From Closterium sp. Naga37s-1 (lineage: Eukaryota > Streptophyta > Zygnematophyceae > Desmidiales > Closteriaceae), in assembly GCA_947471745.1 (NCBI GenBank), contig CANJKZ010000065.1, positions 62,001-126,000 of the forward strand: DNA of 64,000 nt, written 5' to 3'. Of this stretch, positions 10,220-21,779 are shown piece by piece (within the stretch, counting starts at the first letter, position 1; every line of letters begins with the position of its first letter). Under the pieces are notes generated by a model. It did not search any database and was not told the DNA's origin. It saw only the letters and a program-made list of their open reading frames with translations. The translations under genes and the position numbers were made by a program.

Positions 10220-11981
10220 CTGGTGCTGCAGATCCCCTCCTGCCACCCGCTGAACCTCCAAGCTCCCCCATACTCTCCCCCCACAGCAGCAGGCGCAGCC
10301 GTGAGAGGGGAGGAGGCGTGGAAGCAGCAGATCCCCTCCCCCCCACTGCTACACTCGCAGTAGAGGGATGGAGGAGAAGGGGGGGGGGGGGGGGAGGGGG
10401 GGCTGGTGCTGCAGATCCCCTCCCCCCCAGGGATGGAGGAGAAAGGGGGAGGGGGGGGGGGGGGGGGGGGGCTGGTGCTGCAGATCCCCTCCTGCCACCC
10501 CCTTAACCTCCAAGCTCCCCCCCCCTTCCCAACACAAGGTGCGGCAGGGAGAGAGAGAGAGGAAAAGGGGGGGCGGGGTGGGGCTGATACTGCAGATCCC
10601 CTCCCCCCCACTGCTGCTCCACTATCCGTCACCCCCCAGGGATGAAGGAGAAGGGGGGGGACGGGGGAGGTTGGTGCTGCAGATCCCCTCCCCCCCACTG
10701 CTGCACCCGCAGCAGGGGGATGGAGGAGAAGGGGGGAGCGGGGGGGGCTGGTGCTGCGGATCCCCTCCCCCCCACTGCTGCTCCACAATCCTTCACCCGC
10801 CAGGGATGGAGGAGAAAGGGGGGGCGGGGGGGGCTGGTGCCGCAGATCCCCTCCTGCCTCCCCCTGAACCTCCAAGCTCCCCCCCCCCTCCCAACACAGG
10901 GTGCGGCAGGGAGAGAGAGAGGAGGAGGCGTGGCGGCAGCTGCTGCTGCTGAGGCACATCAGCCAACCCCTCACACCCTCTCCCTCCCGTCCCCATGGAG
11001 GGGGGGGAGGGGGGGGAGGGGGGCGGGTGCGGAGCTGCGCGTGCGACTGCAGGGCGCGCGGGCAGGAAGAAACCGTCACCCCTCTTGCCACCCCCTCACC
11101 CTCCATGATGCGACGGGGCACCGGGGCCGCGGCTAGGGACGACAGGTCGCGAGGGGCCGAGGCTAGGGGCTACGGGGCACCGGGGCCGAGGCTAGGGGCG
11201 ACAGGGCCGCGGTTAGGGGCGGCAGGTCGCGAGGGGCGGTAGCTAGGGGCGACGGGGCGACGGGTCAACGAGGGCCGCGGCTAGGGGCGACGGGGCGACT
11301 GGTCGCGAGGGGCCGTAGCTAGGGGTGACGGGGCCAAGGGGCCGCGGCTAGGGGCGACGGGTCGCGTATGGCCGAGGCTAGGGGCGACGGGGCACCGGGG
11401 CCGCGGCTAGGGGCGACAGGTCGAGAGGGGCCGAGGGTAGGGGCGACGGGGCACCGGGGCCGCGGCTAGGGGTGACGGGTCACGAGGGGCCGAGGCGACG
11501 GGACGGCGTGGCCGCGGCTAGGGGCGACGGGGCGACAGGGGTCGCTACGGGCGACGGGCTAGGGGCGACGCCAAGGGGCGACGGGCCTAGGGGTGTCGAG
11601 CGCGAGCGACGGGCCACGGGGCCGGGGCCTGGGGGCGACGGGCCGAGGGGCAACGGGCCTAGGGGCGACGGGCGACGGGCCGTGCCGAACGTCGAGAGTA
11701 GGGCCGCACGAGGGTGGCGCGCAGGGCAGTAGGTGGTGGGCCCAAGGGTCGAAACTGCTCTAATACCATGTTAGAATCCTAAGCACCTAGGAAACTAGGT
11801 GAAGGCTTAGGAGGCATAGTGAGTGTAGGAACCATGCTAGGGTTCAATGTCGAGAGAGTTTGAGAAGGAATGATGTGGATTGGGGCAAGGAGGGGGATAC
11901 AATGAAGTGTCGAGCAATTTACTGTACCCCCTAAGGCTAAACCCACTACAGCCTAGATAGCAGTAAACTTATAATTCGACA
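9075..11981 (-). mobile_element. Non-autonomous LTR element NA1, with target duplication CCATC
   Basis: Two 213-bp LTRs (9075-9287 and 11769-11981) differing at only a few positions flank 2.5 kb without any gag or pol. Both ends carry the 5-bp duplication CCATC (9070-9074 and 11982-11986). Primer site TGGTATTAGAGC lies at 11757-11768 and a purine tract CTATGGGGGTG directly before the 3' LTR. It is inserted in the copia-A RT after the F-K-A-R-W motif. The 3' subterminal stretch (9340-9450) resembles that of copia-2 and NA2, so a copia enzyme probably moves it in trans. Confidence 0.9.
9690..11740 (-). repeat. GC-rich minisatellites and G-runs inside NA1
   Basis: Three blocks. 9710-10150 repeats a GGGCAGCAGGGCGCACA-like unit. 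10180-11010 repeats a 100-130 bp unit containing CTGGTGCTGCAGATCCCCTCC with long G homopolymers (about 30 G at 10189-10219). 11110-11690 repeats AGGGGCGACGGGG-like units. All six frames stay open by composition alone; none looks like a protein. The G-runs could form quadruplexes. Confidence 0.8.
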
Positions 11982-11986
11982 CCATC

Positions 11987-12198
11987 GTGCCTTGAATTTG
12001 TCGATTGTTCCGTCGGCTTTTGTTTTCACGCGGAAAAGCCATTTTCCCGTGAGAATGGTCTTGTTGCGTGCCACTCCGATAGGCACGACTTTCCAAGTGT
12101 TGCGTTCTTGTAGCGCCTTTAACTCGTTGTCCATGGCTTCTCGCCATTTTTCCTTGTGTTAACCCCCCCAGAGCCTGCTGGATGTTGGCAGGCTCCTT
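11987..12198 (-). pseudogene. copia-A reverse transcriptase, N-terminal piece
   Basis: Encodes the conserved copia RT entry: an E-L-K-A-L-Q-x-x-N-T-W block followed by K-W-L-F-R-V-K and F-K-A-R-W, where NA1 is inserted. A run of C residues near 12164-12171 shifts the frame between the preceding linker and this block, so this copy is broken here. Confidence 0.8.
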
Positions 12199-13751
12199 TG
12201 TCATAATGTTATGTTTTGTCTAGCCTGCAGTGGGGTACTCAATAGTGAGTACAGCCCAATTTAGGGTTTGCTATATGTACTCAACTGCTTGCTAGTGAAA
12301 TCCTCTCTTTCTTCTTTCTAACTTTCAACTGTATTCTAACATGGTAGCAGAGCTGTTACGCTCTTGGCCTGTGGGCCCACCTGCTTCCGCTGCTTTCCTG
12401 TCTGTCGCGCGCCCCGTGGCGCGCGACGCTGTTTTTTCTTCCCGCCACGCGCTCGGGGCGCATGACGGTTTTCTGCCCGCCGCGCGCCCCGGGCGCGCGG
12501 CGGTTTCTGCCCGCCGTGTGACCCGAGGCGCGTGGCGGCTTCCTGCTTCTTACGTCGCCCCCCCTGGAGCCCGTCGCGTCACCCCGCAACCCACGCGCGG
12601 CCCTCGCTGCCCCGTCGCGATGCCCTGGGGAGCCGCTCGCGGCCCCCTGCTGCCCCGTCGTGGCGCCCTGGGGAGCCGCGCGCGGCCCCCCGCGATCCCG
12701 TCACGGCGCCTTGGGGTGCCGCGCGCTGCCCCCGCTGCCCTGTCGCGCCGCCCTGGGGAGCCGCGCGCGAACCCCCACTGCCCCGTCGCAGCGCCCTGGG
12801 GAGCCGCACGTCGCCCCCCCTCTGTCGCCCGTCACGGCGCCCTTAGGGGGGCCTCCCGTCTTCGTCGTGGCGCCCTGCCGTGCAGCTGCCCTGCCCCGGC
12901 CCTGTCGCGACCCTGCCCCCCCCCCCCCCCCCCCCCTTCACCTCCCGACCCGCCATGTCCGGCCCTGCCTTGTGTTAGGGTTTTGGGGTGGCGAGTAGGG
13001 GGTGGCGGGTGTGTGGACTCCCCTGCTCCTCCTCCTCCTCTGTCTCCCACTGCTGCAGCTGCCGCTGAGGGGGTTGGGTGTGTGGGAGCCGAAGGAGTGG
13101 TGCTAGGGGGGTGTCGTGTGAGTGAACCTAGGGGTGCAGCAAGGGGTGTGTGAAAGGGGGGTGGGACAGTTAGGGGGAGGTTGGGCGGAGGCAGCCGTCG
13201 TGTCGCCAGCAGCGCCAGTAGTCCGGAGGCTACAATCTCCGGTAGCCCAGCGAGCCTGCTGCGCCAGTCGCCCGTGGGTCCGTTGCTCCTGCAGCTCAGA
13301 GTTAGTCGCGGAGCCAGTTACTCCAGTAGTCCGGAGGCTACAATCTCCGGTAGCCACAGTGCGCGCCGCTCCTGTTGCCCGTGTGTCTGCAGCTTCAGCC
13401 GTTGCCTCCTCTCTCCTTCCCTATCAGTCCAGCTCCTCCTCCTCACTTGCCCTCAGTGATAGCCTCTAGCTTTGCTTATATTTGTGAACTATAAACTGCT
13501 GCTCCTTGTACTTGTGCTCAGATTGTGTGGTGACGTTGTGATCCACCCTGAGCTTGTTTTGCTTTTGCTTGCTTGTGCTGATTACACCCCACTTTGGCTA
13601 TGGGGGTGTGTCAGAATGTTATGTTTTGTCTAGCCTGCAGTGGGGTACTCAATAGTGAGTACAGCCCAATTTAGGGTTTGCTATATGTACTCAACCGCTT
13701 GCTAGTGAAATCCTCTCTTTCTTCTTTCTAACTTTCAACTGTATTCTAACA
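12199..13751 (+). mobile_element. Non-autonomous LTR element NA2, with target duplication TCCTT
   Basis: 143-bp LTRs at 12199-12341 and 13609-13751. Primer site TGGTAGCAGAGC at 12342-12353, GGGCCCACC at 12373-12381, a GC-rich repeat core (about 12400-12950), and purine tract ATGGGGGTG before the right LTR. The 5-bp duplication TCCTT is perfect on both sides (12194-12198 and 13752-13756). It is in the opposite orientation to its host copia-A. There is no coding capacity. Same family as NA5. Confidence 0.9.
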
Positions 13752-13756
13752 TCCTT

Positions 13757-16294
13757 AGGTGGTGCTGCTCCGTGGACAGCGGTGACGAGTCCCAGTATCT
13801 GCAGTCCACTCTGTGTGTAGCGGGGGAGATTTGCGTCCTCGGGATAAGCTGCTTCATCTCCTGCTTCTGGAGCCGGTAAGAAATTTGGTCCTATGCGTTC
13901 GGAGACGTTGGTGTCGACCGGTTTGGGTGTAACGTAACCTGTGTCCGCGAAGTCGGAGTAGGTTTCGGCGTTGACACTTTCGCGAGGGTTTTCGTCATCC
14001 ATCGGGATGGGCACGGAGCAATACGGGAGAGGTCTGGCTTCTTCCGAAGCTCCGTCCACGTTCTGCTCGTCCAAGTCAGCTTCATCTGCTGCTGAGGCGA
14101 AAGCTCGGTTGCCACGGAAGCCGCTCGTGAGGTCTCGATTTGCTGCCATGCTGTCCAGGTACGTTTGAAGGGTGAGTCGCTCGTAGAAAATGACATCACG
14201 TGCTGCTACTGTTTCTTTCGAGTGGATGTCGAAAATCTTCCATGCGTTGTAATGCTTTTCGATGCCCAGGTGTAGTCCCCACTGTGCACGTTGAGAAAAT
14301 CTTTTGGCTCTCGCAGTGTGCGGTTTGTACTGTACCATGCATCCGAAAACTCGTAAAATTTTTGTGTTGCCCAATTTTCCTGTCCACAGCAGGTGCGGTG
14401 ATGCGTTGTTCGGGAGCGATGATGACGAGAGAAAGTTGTGCAGCATGACAGCGTGGTCCATCGCCTCAGGCCACTGGTGGCTGGGCAGTCGCATGCCACG
14501 CAACAGTTTGCGCATGGTGTTCTGGAGAGTTATGTTCATCCGTTCTGCCACGCCTTGCTGTTGATGGGCGTAGGGAAGCGAGATGAGTCGCTTGATGCCT
14601 CAATATGCGAGGTACTGCCTGAACCTTTGTGACTGATACTCCCCTCCTCTGTCTGACTGGAAGCTTTTCAGCTTTGCTCCCGATTCTTGTTCGGCCACAG
14701 GTAGCCAGACGACGAAGGCTTCGAAGGCCATGTCACGACTTGGGAGGTTGAGATGCCAGACGTAACGGGTGGCAGCGTCAATGAAAGTAATCACGTAGTT
14801 ATATGCTCCTTGTCCTTGTTCGCGAGTATACAGGATGTCGCTGTATACTTTCTCCATTGGTGCGTAGGCTGGAGCTATTGGATTGTGGTGAGAGACGAAC
14901 GGTTGATGAGGTAAGTCGGCTTCGGGACAGGTAAAGCATGTGCCTCGGACTCGTTGAAGTTCTTTGCCGTCGGGTAGAAGTAGGGAGTCTTTGTCGAGTA
15001 ATGCTGCCTTGATCGTGTTATTTAACGTCGTGTTGCTTGGATGTCCCAGTCTTTCGTGCCACAGTGATTCGCTCGCACTGTGTCCGGGTGAGCGCCTGTA
15101 CAGGTCGGAGTTGGAGTAAAATCCCGCGGTGAAGTTGACGCTTCTATGAACTTCGTGTGGAGTGGGAGTTAACTGCTGCGTAGGAGTTGGTGGAGTGTCG
15201 TCGAAGGGAACTGGTGCCGTTGAAGAGCCCGTGATAAGTGTCGTAGGTGTTGCTACTGTTGCTGATGTTTTCTCTGCTGCTGTCGATGTTGTTACTTCTT
15301 GTCGGATTGTTGCTAATGCCCTTGTCCTTTCTGCTTCAGGTATGGTATGTGAATACCAGAATCCTCCAGGACTGAAGTCGGGATCGAGATCGGGTGGATG
15401 TGTCCAAGAAGCGAAGATAACGATGGCGTCGCTGTCGGTGGTACCTTGGTCTGGAACGAAGTCAAGAATGAAGACGTTGTTCTTCAAAACTGCCTTGCCG
15501 ATATAGAGTCCGCCCTTTCCGTGGAATAGTTTGAATTCCTGAGTGGTGCTGTCTGCTTCGAGATGGATGCCCTTCGCCATCAGTTGACTGACGCTGAGTA
15601 GGTTGTAGCCGAGTCCTTCTGCAATCAAAACTTTAGACATTTGTAAAATGACGTTAGTTTCTCGAGACTGAAGTTGCACTATCCCTTGTCGCCGTGTGTG
15701 CAGGTTCTGGTTGTTGGCGACGGTGATTACAACTTCGCGCTGAAGTTGGTGTTCCTGTTGAACGAAGCGACCCGAGGAGCACATGTGCTGTTCGCAGCAA
15801 CTGTCCAAGAACCAAGTGTCTTTCCCGGACGGCTCGCTCTGGGCGATGGCTGCATACGTTCGGTTGGGCTCCAGTGATTCACAGCGAGGAGTGCACTCGT
15901 CGAGTTGTTCTTCTGGTGAGTAGAACGGTGGTGATCCGGTGATGCAGGAGTCTGTCATTCTTGTCATACAGCTTACGATGTTTCTTGTTCCTTGTGCAGG
16001 TTTTGTCGTTGAAGACGTTGAAGACTGCACTTGATTGGTGGGATGTGCCTGCGTAGAAGCTACTTGGCTGCTTGAAGGACGAAGTTGATGTTGCGGTGTC
16101 GTCGACTGCTGTTGATTCGGGCAGTGTGTGCGAGGATGTCCACACGTCTTGCAGAGGTGACAAAACAGTGGGACGTATTGTTGAGTCTGACGGTTGTTTT
16201 GTCGATTGTTGTTGTTGTTGTAGCGTCGCTGAGTGTGAAACGCGAATTCTGGTGCTGATGCTTTCTTCTTGTGTCTTTCCTCGTGCAGATCCAT
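13757..16294 (-). pseudogene. copia-A nucleocapsid, protease and integrase
   Basis: Two adjoining frames (16294-14600, then 14551-13757). In order: zinc knuckle C-H-L-C-K-T-C-G-H-P-R-T-H-C near 16150; protease with an unusual D-S-C-C-E-Q-H-M at the catalytic site near 15800 (copia normally has D-S-G-A/C); GAG_pre with L-W-H-E-R-L-G-H-P-S near 15050; integrase with D-I-L and the D-R-G-G-E-Y motif near 14640, continuing across a frameshift to the conserved E-R-M-N and P-H-L-L-W segments. The acidic linker to RT ends at NA2. Confidence 0.85.
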
Positions 16295-16304
16295 ATCCTG
16301 CTGT

Positions 16305-17333
16305 TCAGCGTGAATTTCGGCGCAGAGTGCTGCTTTGGAGATTTTCCTGTGAGCTCGAAGGAGTGCTCGAGTGGAGCGCCAATGAGGACCGAGGCCGGCG
16401 ATGATAACTGTTACAAAGGCTTCTTCGGATATTGTTCCTCCGCATCAAAGGAGTCTGTCGCGCAGTCCACGGCAACGGCTGATACACGCCATTCCCTTTT
16501 CGCCGGGTTTCATTTCCAATGTTGTCAGCTGTGCCATGAGACGGCTTTGATTAACACTGTATGTTGCTTGATATAGGCTCTTCAGGTGGTCGTACGCCAG
16601 CTCGGCGGAGTTGCCGTATCCTCGATAAGACTAGATGTTCTGGTGCTCGTTTGGAGATAAGTTTCGCAGTAGTATCGTATATGCCATCACCGACTGATAT
16701 GTGTACTGTTGCTTGTCGTACTGTGTCCCATGTGCTGGATATGGCAGGGACCCATCGAAGAATCCGAGAATTTGCGCGCCCTCCATCATCAGCTCGAACT
16801 CGAATGACCATGTATAGAAGTCCTTTCCGTCGAAAAGCGTTGACGTTTGCAGTTTTAGAACATGTGCGAACTGCGATTGCACCTGAAGCGCGTCCAGTGT
16901 CTTTTCTTATATAGGTGAAGATTGTTGGTGTGGCGCAAAGCTGATGGAGCCACGTTGAGGCTCGTACGGAGCAAAGGTGGGTTGCTGCTGATTTCCGTGT
17001 GCATAGGAGGAACCGTCAAGGCTCATCTGTGTTGCTTTGTTGTTGTTGTCGCTGTTGTTTGATTGTGCATGCTTGCTGGTGTTGCTCGTAGAAGGACATG
17101 AAGGAGAAGAATTTCTCCATCATACTTGGGTCGAAGCTTGCTGCTTGATTCCCGGGCGTTTCGGTTGACTCCGCAGCTGGTCTTGTTGACTCCTCTGTCT
17201 GTAGGCCAGAGGCTGGAGGTGGAGTAGGAGTAGTGCCGAGAGATCCGTTGGAGGAGCTTCTCTCCTTCTGTGTTGCCATGTCTTGTGTTGTCGTAGAAAT
17301 TTTGGAAGTCGATCTTGCCCTGTTTGCTCTCAT
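16305..17333 (-). pseudogene. copia-A gag, frameshifted
   Basis: The gag reading begins at or near the primer site (an ATG lies within it at 17333) with a Ser/Thr-rich, Gln-rich start. Further on it shows a copia gag core (F-D-G-K-D-F-Y-T-W-S-F-E near 16830). The core is spread over three frames, so the capsid gene is broken. Confidence 0.7.
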
Positions 17334-17777
17334 ACCATGTTGGGCTGAGAAAAGCCCTTAGGATCTTTCAAGGCTAAGATCGAGGTTGAAGTAGGAATGT
17401 TGTAGTTGCGGAAGCATTTTAATATCAGAGTTGCTGAACCACCTTGTACTAGTGTGTGAGAACAAGATAAGTTAATGGTAGCAAAGAGATACCAGCCTTA
17501 AATATGATTACAAAGAAAAATGAAAAGTTTTACTTCAACTGTTTTTGCTGTTGCGGTTGGATACAGTGCCGACTCGGGTAACTGCTCAGTATCGAGTCAG
17601 TTATGTGTCCTTGCTGTTGCACTGTAATTTTCGTCGAGTCAAAGGTCAGCGACCTTTGACCTTCGAGTAACCTCCAGCGGTTGCTTTTGTCGACTTGTGT
17701 TGCTCCACTGTAGTCTGCTCCGTTTCGTGTCGATACTTCGATACTTCAGAAGCGTTTTAAGTTACTTGTTTCCAACA
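17326..17777 (-). repeat. 5' LTR (17338-17777) and primer site of copia-A
   Basis: A 440-bp LTR reading TGTTGGAAAC to AGCCCAACA, much longer than the other copia-type LTRs here. Near its 3' end GGGCT and AGCCC can pair (17341-17356). The copia-2 sequence resumes directly at 17778. Confidence 0.75.
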
Positions 17778-18002
17778 ATCACGAAGTCACCACACATTCC
17801 GAGCACAAGCAAATAGCCACAAGACCAGTTCACATGCAGTGTTATATAAAAGGAGAACAAACAGTACAGTGATCATAGCCTAGCAAGAGTAAGCATGCAG
17901 GTATTTATATAGATCACAGTACAAGCAAAGTCACGCAGTGAGCAAGTGAGGCAAAGTAGGCACAAGGCCTAAAACAGTAGAGAAACGCTGATGATTATCA
18001 GA

Positions 18003-19229
18003 CTAAAGTGCCTTCGTGAATATATCAGCAGTGTTGCCCCGAGTGGCCACGTACGCAAGACGAAGCTGACCACGCTGCTGCAACTCTCGAGCAACGAAGT
18101 ACCGCAGAGCGATGTTCTTCGTTCTGTGCTCCAGTTTGTGCTCTTCACACAAGGAAATTATGGCCTTGTTGTCTACGTATAGATTTGGAGGAGAACGAGG
18201 CTGTTCTCTCAAGTTGGTCAGCAGGTAGGTGAACCAGCGTAACTCCTGTGCAGCCATGGCCCCTGCGTATATCTCAGCCTCACAACTGGAACTGAGAATC
18301 GAAGACGAGCAGGTAGACCGCCAGGAAACAGAGCTGGAACCGAGGCTGAAGGTGTAACCCTGTGACGACCGCTACGTAGCCAAGTCGCCAACCCAAGAAG
18401 CGTCTGCGTGTGCAGTGAGGACAACTGGACCCTGTCCTCCAAGCATGAGCCCCATGCTCGAAGTACAGCACAAGTAGCGCAACACCCTCTTAGCGGCCTC
18501 CAAGTGCTCTGGTCGGTGTCTCCCGGACGCAACGTAGCGTGCCAGGATGCTAAGAGGGTAGGCAAGGTCAGGTCGAGTGCAGCGTGCCAGGATGCTAAGA
18601 GGGTAGGCAAGCTTAGGTCGAGTGCAGGTCATCAGGTACATGAGGCAGCCCACAAGCTCTGGATACGGGCCACTCAGCTCTATGGACTCGTCCGAAGGTG
18701 GAGCTGAGAGCGAGTGACCGGTAGGCAGAGGAGTGGACTGTGGCAAGGAGTGCCGGAAGCTGAAGCGCTGAAGGACCTGGTGCACCATGTGTGACTGAGT
18801 CAGGGTGATGGTGCGCCGTGCTCTGTCCCGGGTGATCTGCAAGCCAAGATAGCCGCGCAGTTCACCCATGTCAGTGTACGTGTGTCTCTTCTGCAGCTCC
18901 GACTTCACAAGGGTCAGTGCCTCAGTATCAGCAGTGGCAAAGACCAAGTCGTCGATATACATGAGGACGTAGAACGGCGGCAGCGAAGTTTCGGTGCGTA
19001 GAAACAGCGACGGGTCAGCAGTTGAAGGAGCAAACCTAAGAGCCGCAAGCGTCGTCCTCAGTGTGTCGTGCCACTCGCGAGGCGCCTGGCGGAGACCGTA
19101 GACTGGCCGCCGGAAGCTCCATTGGGTACCTGCTGGAAACGACCCAGTGAAGCCAGGTGGGCGGCGCAGCCAGATCTCCTCGTGCAGGCTGCCCTGCAAG
19201 AAAGGTGTGCTGAAGTCCAGAGAGTGCAC
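18003..19229 (-). pseudogene. copia-2 reverse transcriptase and RNase H
   Basis: RT palm with D-F-S-T-P-F-L-Q-G and the catalytic Y-I-D-D-L-V-F near 18945; C-terminal RT with G-Y-L-G-L-Q-I; RNase H with A-D-A-S-W near 18390, E-A-E-I-Y-A and D-N-K-A-I, ending in T-A-D-I-F-T-K-A-L at 18003. A stop codon (TAG) at about 18376 splits RNase H. A 45-bp direct tandem duplication (about 18537-18627) adds 15 residues of the L-A-Y-P-L-S-I-L-A-R segment. Confidence 0.85.
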
Positions 19230-19269
19230 CTCGTAGTCACGCTAAGCGGCGACGTGCAGCAGTACCCGA

Positions 19270-19864
19270 AGAGTGGTCATCTTTGGGGTAGGGGAGAAGG
19301 TCTGGAAGAAGTCAAGTCACTGTCGCTGACTAAAGCCTCGTGCAACGTAACGGGCCTTGAAGACAGGCGGAGAACCCGGCGGCCGCTTCACCATGAGAAT
19401 CCACATGCCATCGACTCAAAAGTCCCGCAAGAGGTCGGAGGAGAACTCACCACCTCTGTCAGAGTGCAGACACAGGACCGGAAGGTCCTCACAGAACCGC
19501 TCGTGGAGCTGGAGACGGACTGCGCGGATCCAAGGGATCAAGACATCAACGACCTCCTCACCTTTGCTGCACAAGGGTAAGACCGTGGTGTAACGCGCGT
19601 AGTCGTCAACAACCAGCAGAATGTTGCGCTCGCGGCCCTGTCCACTGACGCAGGCTGGGCCCCACACGTCCATGTGGAGAGTCTGCAGGGGAGCAGTCGT
19701 CGGGGGAAACGAGGAGGAGTGAGGAGCGGCGGGCTGCTGCCCCTCAATGCAAGGAAGGCAGGGCAGGGCAGGCGAGGGCGGGAGGGGAGGGAGAGACCTG
19801 GGAAGACTAGAAACAAGGAGGCGGGAGCGCATGCCACGAAGGCGTGGCAGGGAGGGGGGACCAA
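19270..19864 (-). pseudogene. copia-2 integrase fragment with deletion junction to RT
   Basis: Integrase core with H-M-D-V-W-G-P, V-V-D-D-Y-A and H-S-D-R-G-G-E-F, ending at a stop near 19416. Immediately after comes the RT entry K-A-R-Y-V-A-R-G-F-S-Q-R-Q (about 19330-19410). The third catalytic integrase residue and its C-terminal domain are absent, so this copy cannot make a working integrase. Confidence 0.8.
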
Positions 19865-19925
19865 GGCGGTGGTGCCACAGGAGAGTCTGGTGCGACAGGA
19901 GGCGACATGAGCAGGGGGGTGCTAC

Positions 19926-21749
19926 CTAACCTGACGCGGACACCTGAGCAGACGCAGCTACCTGAGGAGGCTCAGTATTCAGTGTGTACAGACTCGACCC
20001 AGGCCGACGGGTGAACGTGGCCAGGTGACGCCCCGTCCGTGTACACGTGCAGATTGATACATGCTGACCCCCAGGAGTGGTGGTAGTGACCATCGCATCC
20101 TGGAGGGCAGCGGTACTCACCAAGTTCGTAGAGAACGAGGGGAGGTGAAGACCTGACAGTGAGCCGGACGGAACCGCCGAACACGGGAGAACAGTGGAGG
20201 AACGGGCAAGAATTCGGCCCCCTGAGGGGTCAGCCATTTTGACTGGAACAGGTGCAGAGAGTGGAGTGAGGGTGGTAGTGTCGCGAAAGAAACAACGGGA
20301 AGCACCTGAGTCAAGTGTGAAGGTGTGCAAGGCCTCAGCCGGCGCAGTACCAGGGAGAGCAGACTCACTAGCATCTAGAGCAGCAGCCTCTATACCTGGG
20401 TCGGGTGCCCCACACAGGTAACAGTCACCCTCAGCACTAGCAGACAAAGCATACCTGGCAGCAAGGTTAGCATCATAGTCAAGAGCAAAGATATCAACTC
20501 CAGACCTAAGCAGCTCTGCCCAGCGGGGGCACTCAGCCTCGTCACCAAACTCTGCGCGCCAAGCGTCGTCTAGGCGGGAAAAGCAGCGGTGCTGAGAGTG
20601 AGGCTTCCCGGTTGTCTGACCAGCACAGTCACCCGTGCGAATGACATACGAGCAGCGAACACTACCCCCAGACGCCCCACGCTGAGCAAACCACTCACGA
20701 AGGTGCTGGGGAGAAGGGGTCTCACTCCGACGCTGCTGCTGCTGCCTCTGGCCACCGCCAGAACCTCCCCTCGGAACATCTCCAACCCGACTGCCACCAC
20801 TCCCACTGCTGCCACTACCGCCACCCCCACCGCTTCCACCGCCGCTGCCACCAAAGCCCCTACTCCCGCCACCACTCCCACCGCTGCCACCACCTCCACT
20901 ACCTCCACCACCTCCACCGCCGCCCCCACTACCACCCCAACTGCCACCGTCACCACTCCTGGCACCCTTGCCCTTGCTGCTGCGGCGCTTCCCACTAAGA
21001 GCAGAAGTAGCCCCGACATCCGCAGCACCACGGATGTCAACAGCAGCAGTAGAGGCGTAGGAGGGGGCAAGGGGGGAGGGGGAACACCCCTCAAAGAAGG
21101 GTGTGCGAGGAGTGCCACGAGTGGCACCTACAACAACTACGCCAGTCTCAGCTGCAAGGAGGTGCTGCTCGAGCAGGTCAACAGTGAGGTCTGTGGGGTC
21201 AAGTGCGAGAAAGTGGTCCCTGACAGCGCGAAGAGAGCCAGGGAGGCGGGTGACTATGAAGTAGAGAGTGATGTACATCGGGGGCGGGTTCCTGTCAAGG
21301 AACTCTGCTGGGAGGGCAGCGCGGTAGCGAGCGTCGCTATTGCGAAGGTGGAAAACGAGGTCCTCTACCGTGGCAAAGGCGGACAGCTCGGGAAACAGGT
21401 AGGGCAGTAGAAGACGGCCTAGAGCAGAAGTGGCAGGGGAGGAGTAACCAGCGACTACAGCGTCGTACAGTGCTTTAGCAGTCTTGTGCTGTCGGAAGTG
21501 AGCGCGTTCGGCTAATGGAAGGTGGTTGCGAACGGCTAAGCGACCAGCAGCGTCACGGGTAAGCCACTGTGAGCGAGTCACACTGTCAGCTGTGGCGGGA
21601 GGGGCGAGAGAGGCTCCAGACGTGTGGTCAAACAACGAAACGCTGACTCTGGAGTCACTCAGTAGGTACAGTTGTAAGTCGTCGAGCCACGTGTCAAACT
21701 GGATCGGACGGTCCTCATGGTCGAAGGTGAGAACACTAAGAGAAGCCAT
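19926..21749 (-). CDS. copia-2 gag-protease ORF
   Basis: From the ATG at 21749 one frame of about 607 codons covers gag and protease. The capsid domain has W-L-D-D-L-Q near residue 20 and P-P-M-Y-I-T-L-Y. A Gly/Ser-rich tract follows, then a likely zinc site (C-S-Y-V...C-A-G...H...R-C-F), then the protease D-S-G-A-S-R with its surrounding T-F-T-L. Here gag and protease are in the same frame, unlike copia-1. The upstream in-frame extension to 21842 is GC-rich leader and is not counted. The frame stops before integrase. Confidence 0.85.
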   Translation of the reverse strand: MASLSVLTFDHEDRPIQFDTWLDDLQLYLLSDSRVSVSLFDHTSGASLAPPATADSVTRSQWLTRDAAGRLAVRNHLPLAERAHFRQHKTAKALYDAVVAGYSSPATSALGRLLLPYLFPELSAFATVEDLVFHLRNSDARYRAALPAEFLDRNPPPMYITLYFIVTRLPGSLRAVRDHFLALDPTDLTVDLLEQHLLAAETGVVVVGATRGTPRTPFFEGCSPSPLAPSYASTAAVDIRGAADVGATSALSGKRRSSKGKGARSGDGGSWGGSGGGGGGGGGSGGGGSGGSGGGSRGFGGSGGGSGGGGGSGSSGSGGSRVGDVPRGGSGGGQRQQQQRRSETPSPQHLREWFAQRGASGGSVRCSYVIRTGDCAGQTTGKPHSQHRCFSRLDDAWRAEFGDEAECPRWAELLRSGVDIFALDYDANLAARYALSASAEGDCYLCGAPDPGIEAAALDASESALPGTAPAEALHTFTLDSGASRCFFRDTTTLTPLSAPVPVKMADPSGGRILARSSTVLPCSAVPSGSLSGLHLPSFSTNLVSTAALQDAMVTTTTPGGQHVSICTCTRTGRHLATFTRRPGSSLYTLNTEPPQVAASAQVSASG

Positions 21750-21779
21750 AGCAGGCAGAGCAGGGTGGCGCGCTACTAG

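Larger units (their letters stand above)
8468..17777 (-). mobile_element. Ty1/copia element copia-A, split by gypsy-1, NA1 and NA2
   Basis: 5' LTR 17338-17777, primer site TGGTATGAGAGC at 17326-17337, gag remnants 17333-16305, zinc knuckle-protease-integrase 16294-13757, then RT in two pieces (12198-11987 and 9069-8468). NA2 (12199-13751) and NA1 (9075-11981) separate the pieces. Removing both, with one copy of their 5-bp duplications, rejoins the reading. The 3' end is lost behind gypsy-1. Several frameshifts show it is older than its passengers. It lies inside the 3' untranslated part of copia-2: the sequence right of 17777 matches the 3' subterminal region of NA1. Confidence 0.85.

Noticed and set aside
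9503..11121. Several long ORFs in NA1 (Pro/Cys/Ala- or Gly/Arg-rich)
   Set aside because: All six frames are open in this GC-rich minisatellite; no frame has a recognisable domain and the element has no gag-pol.
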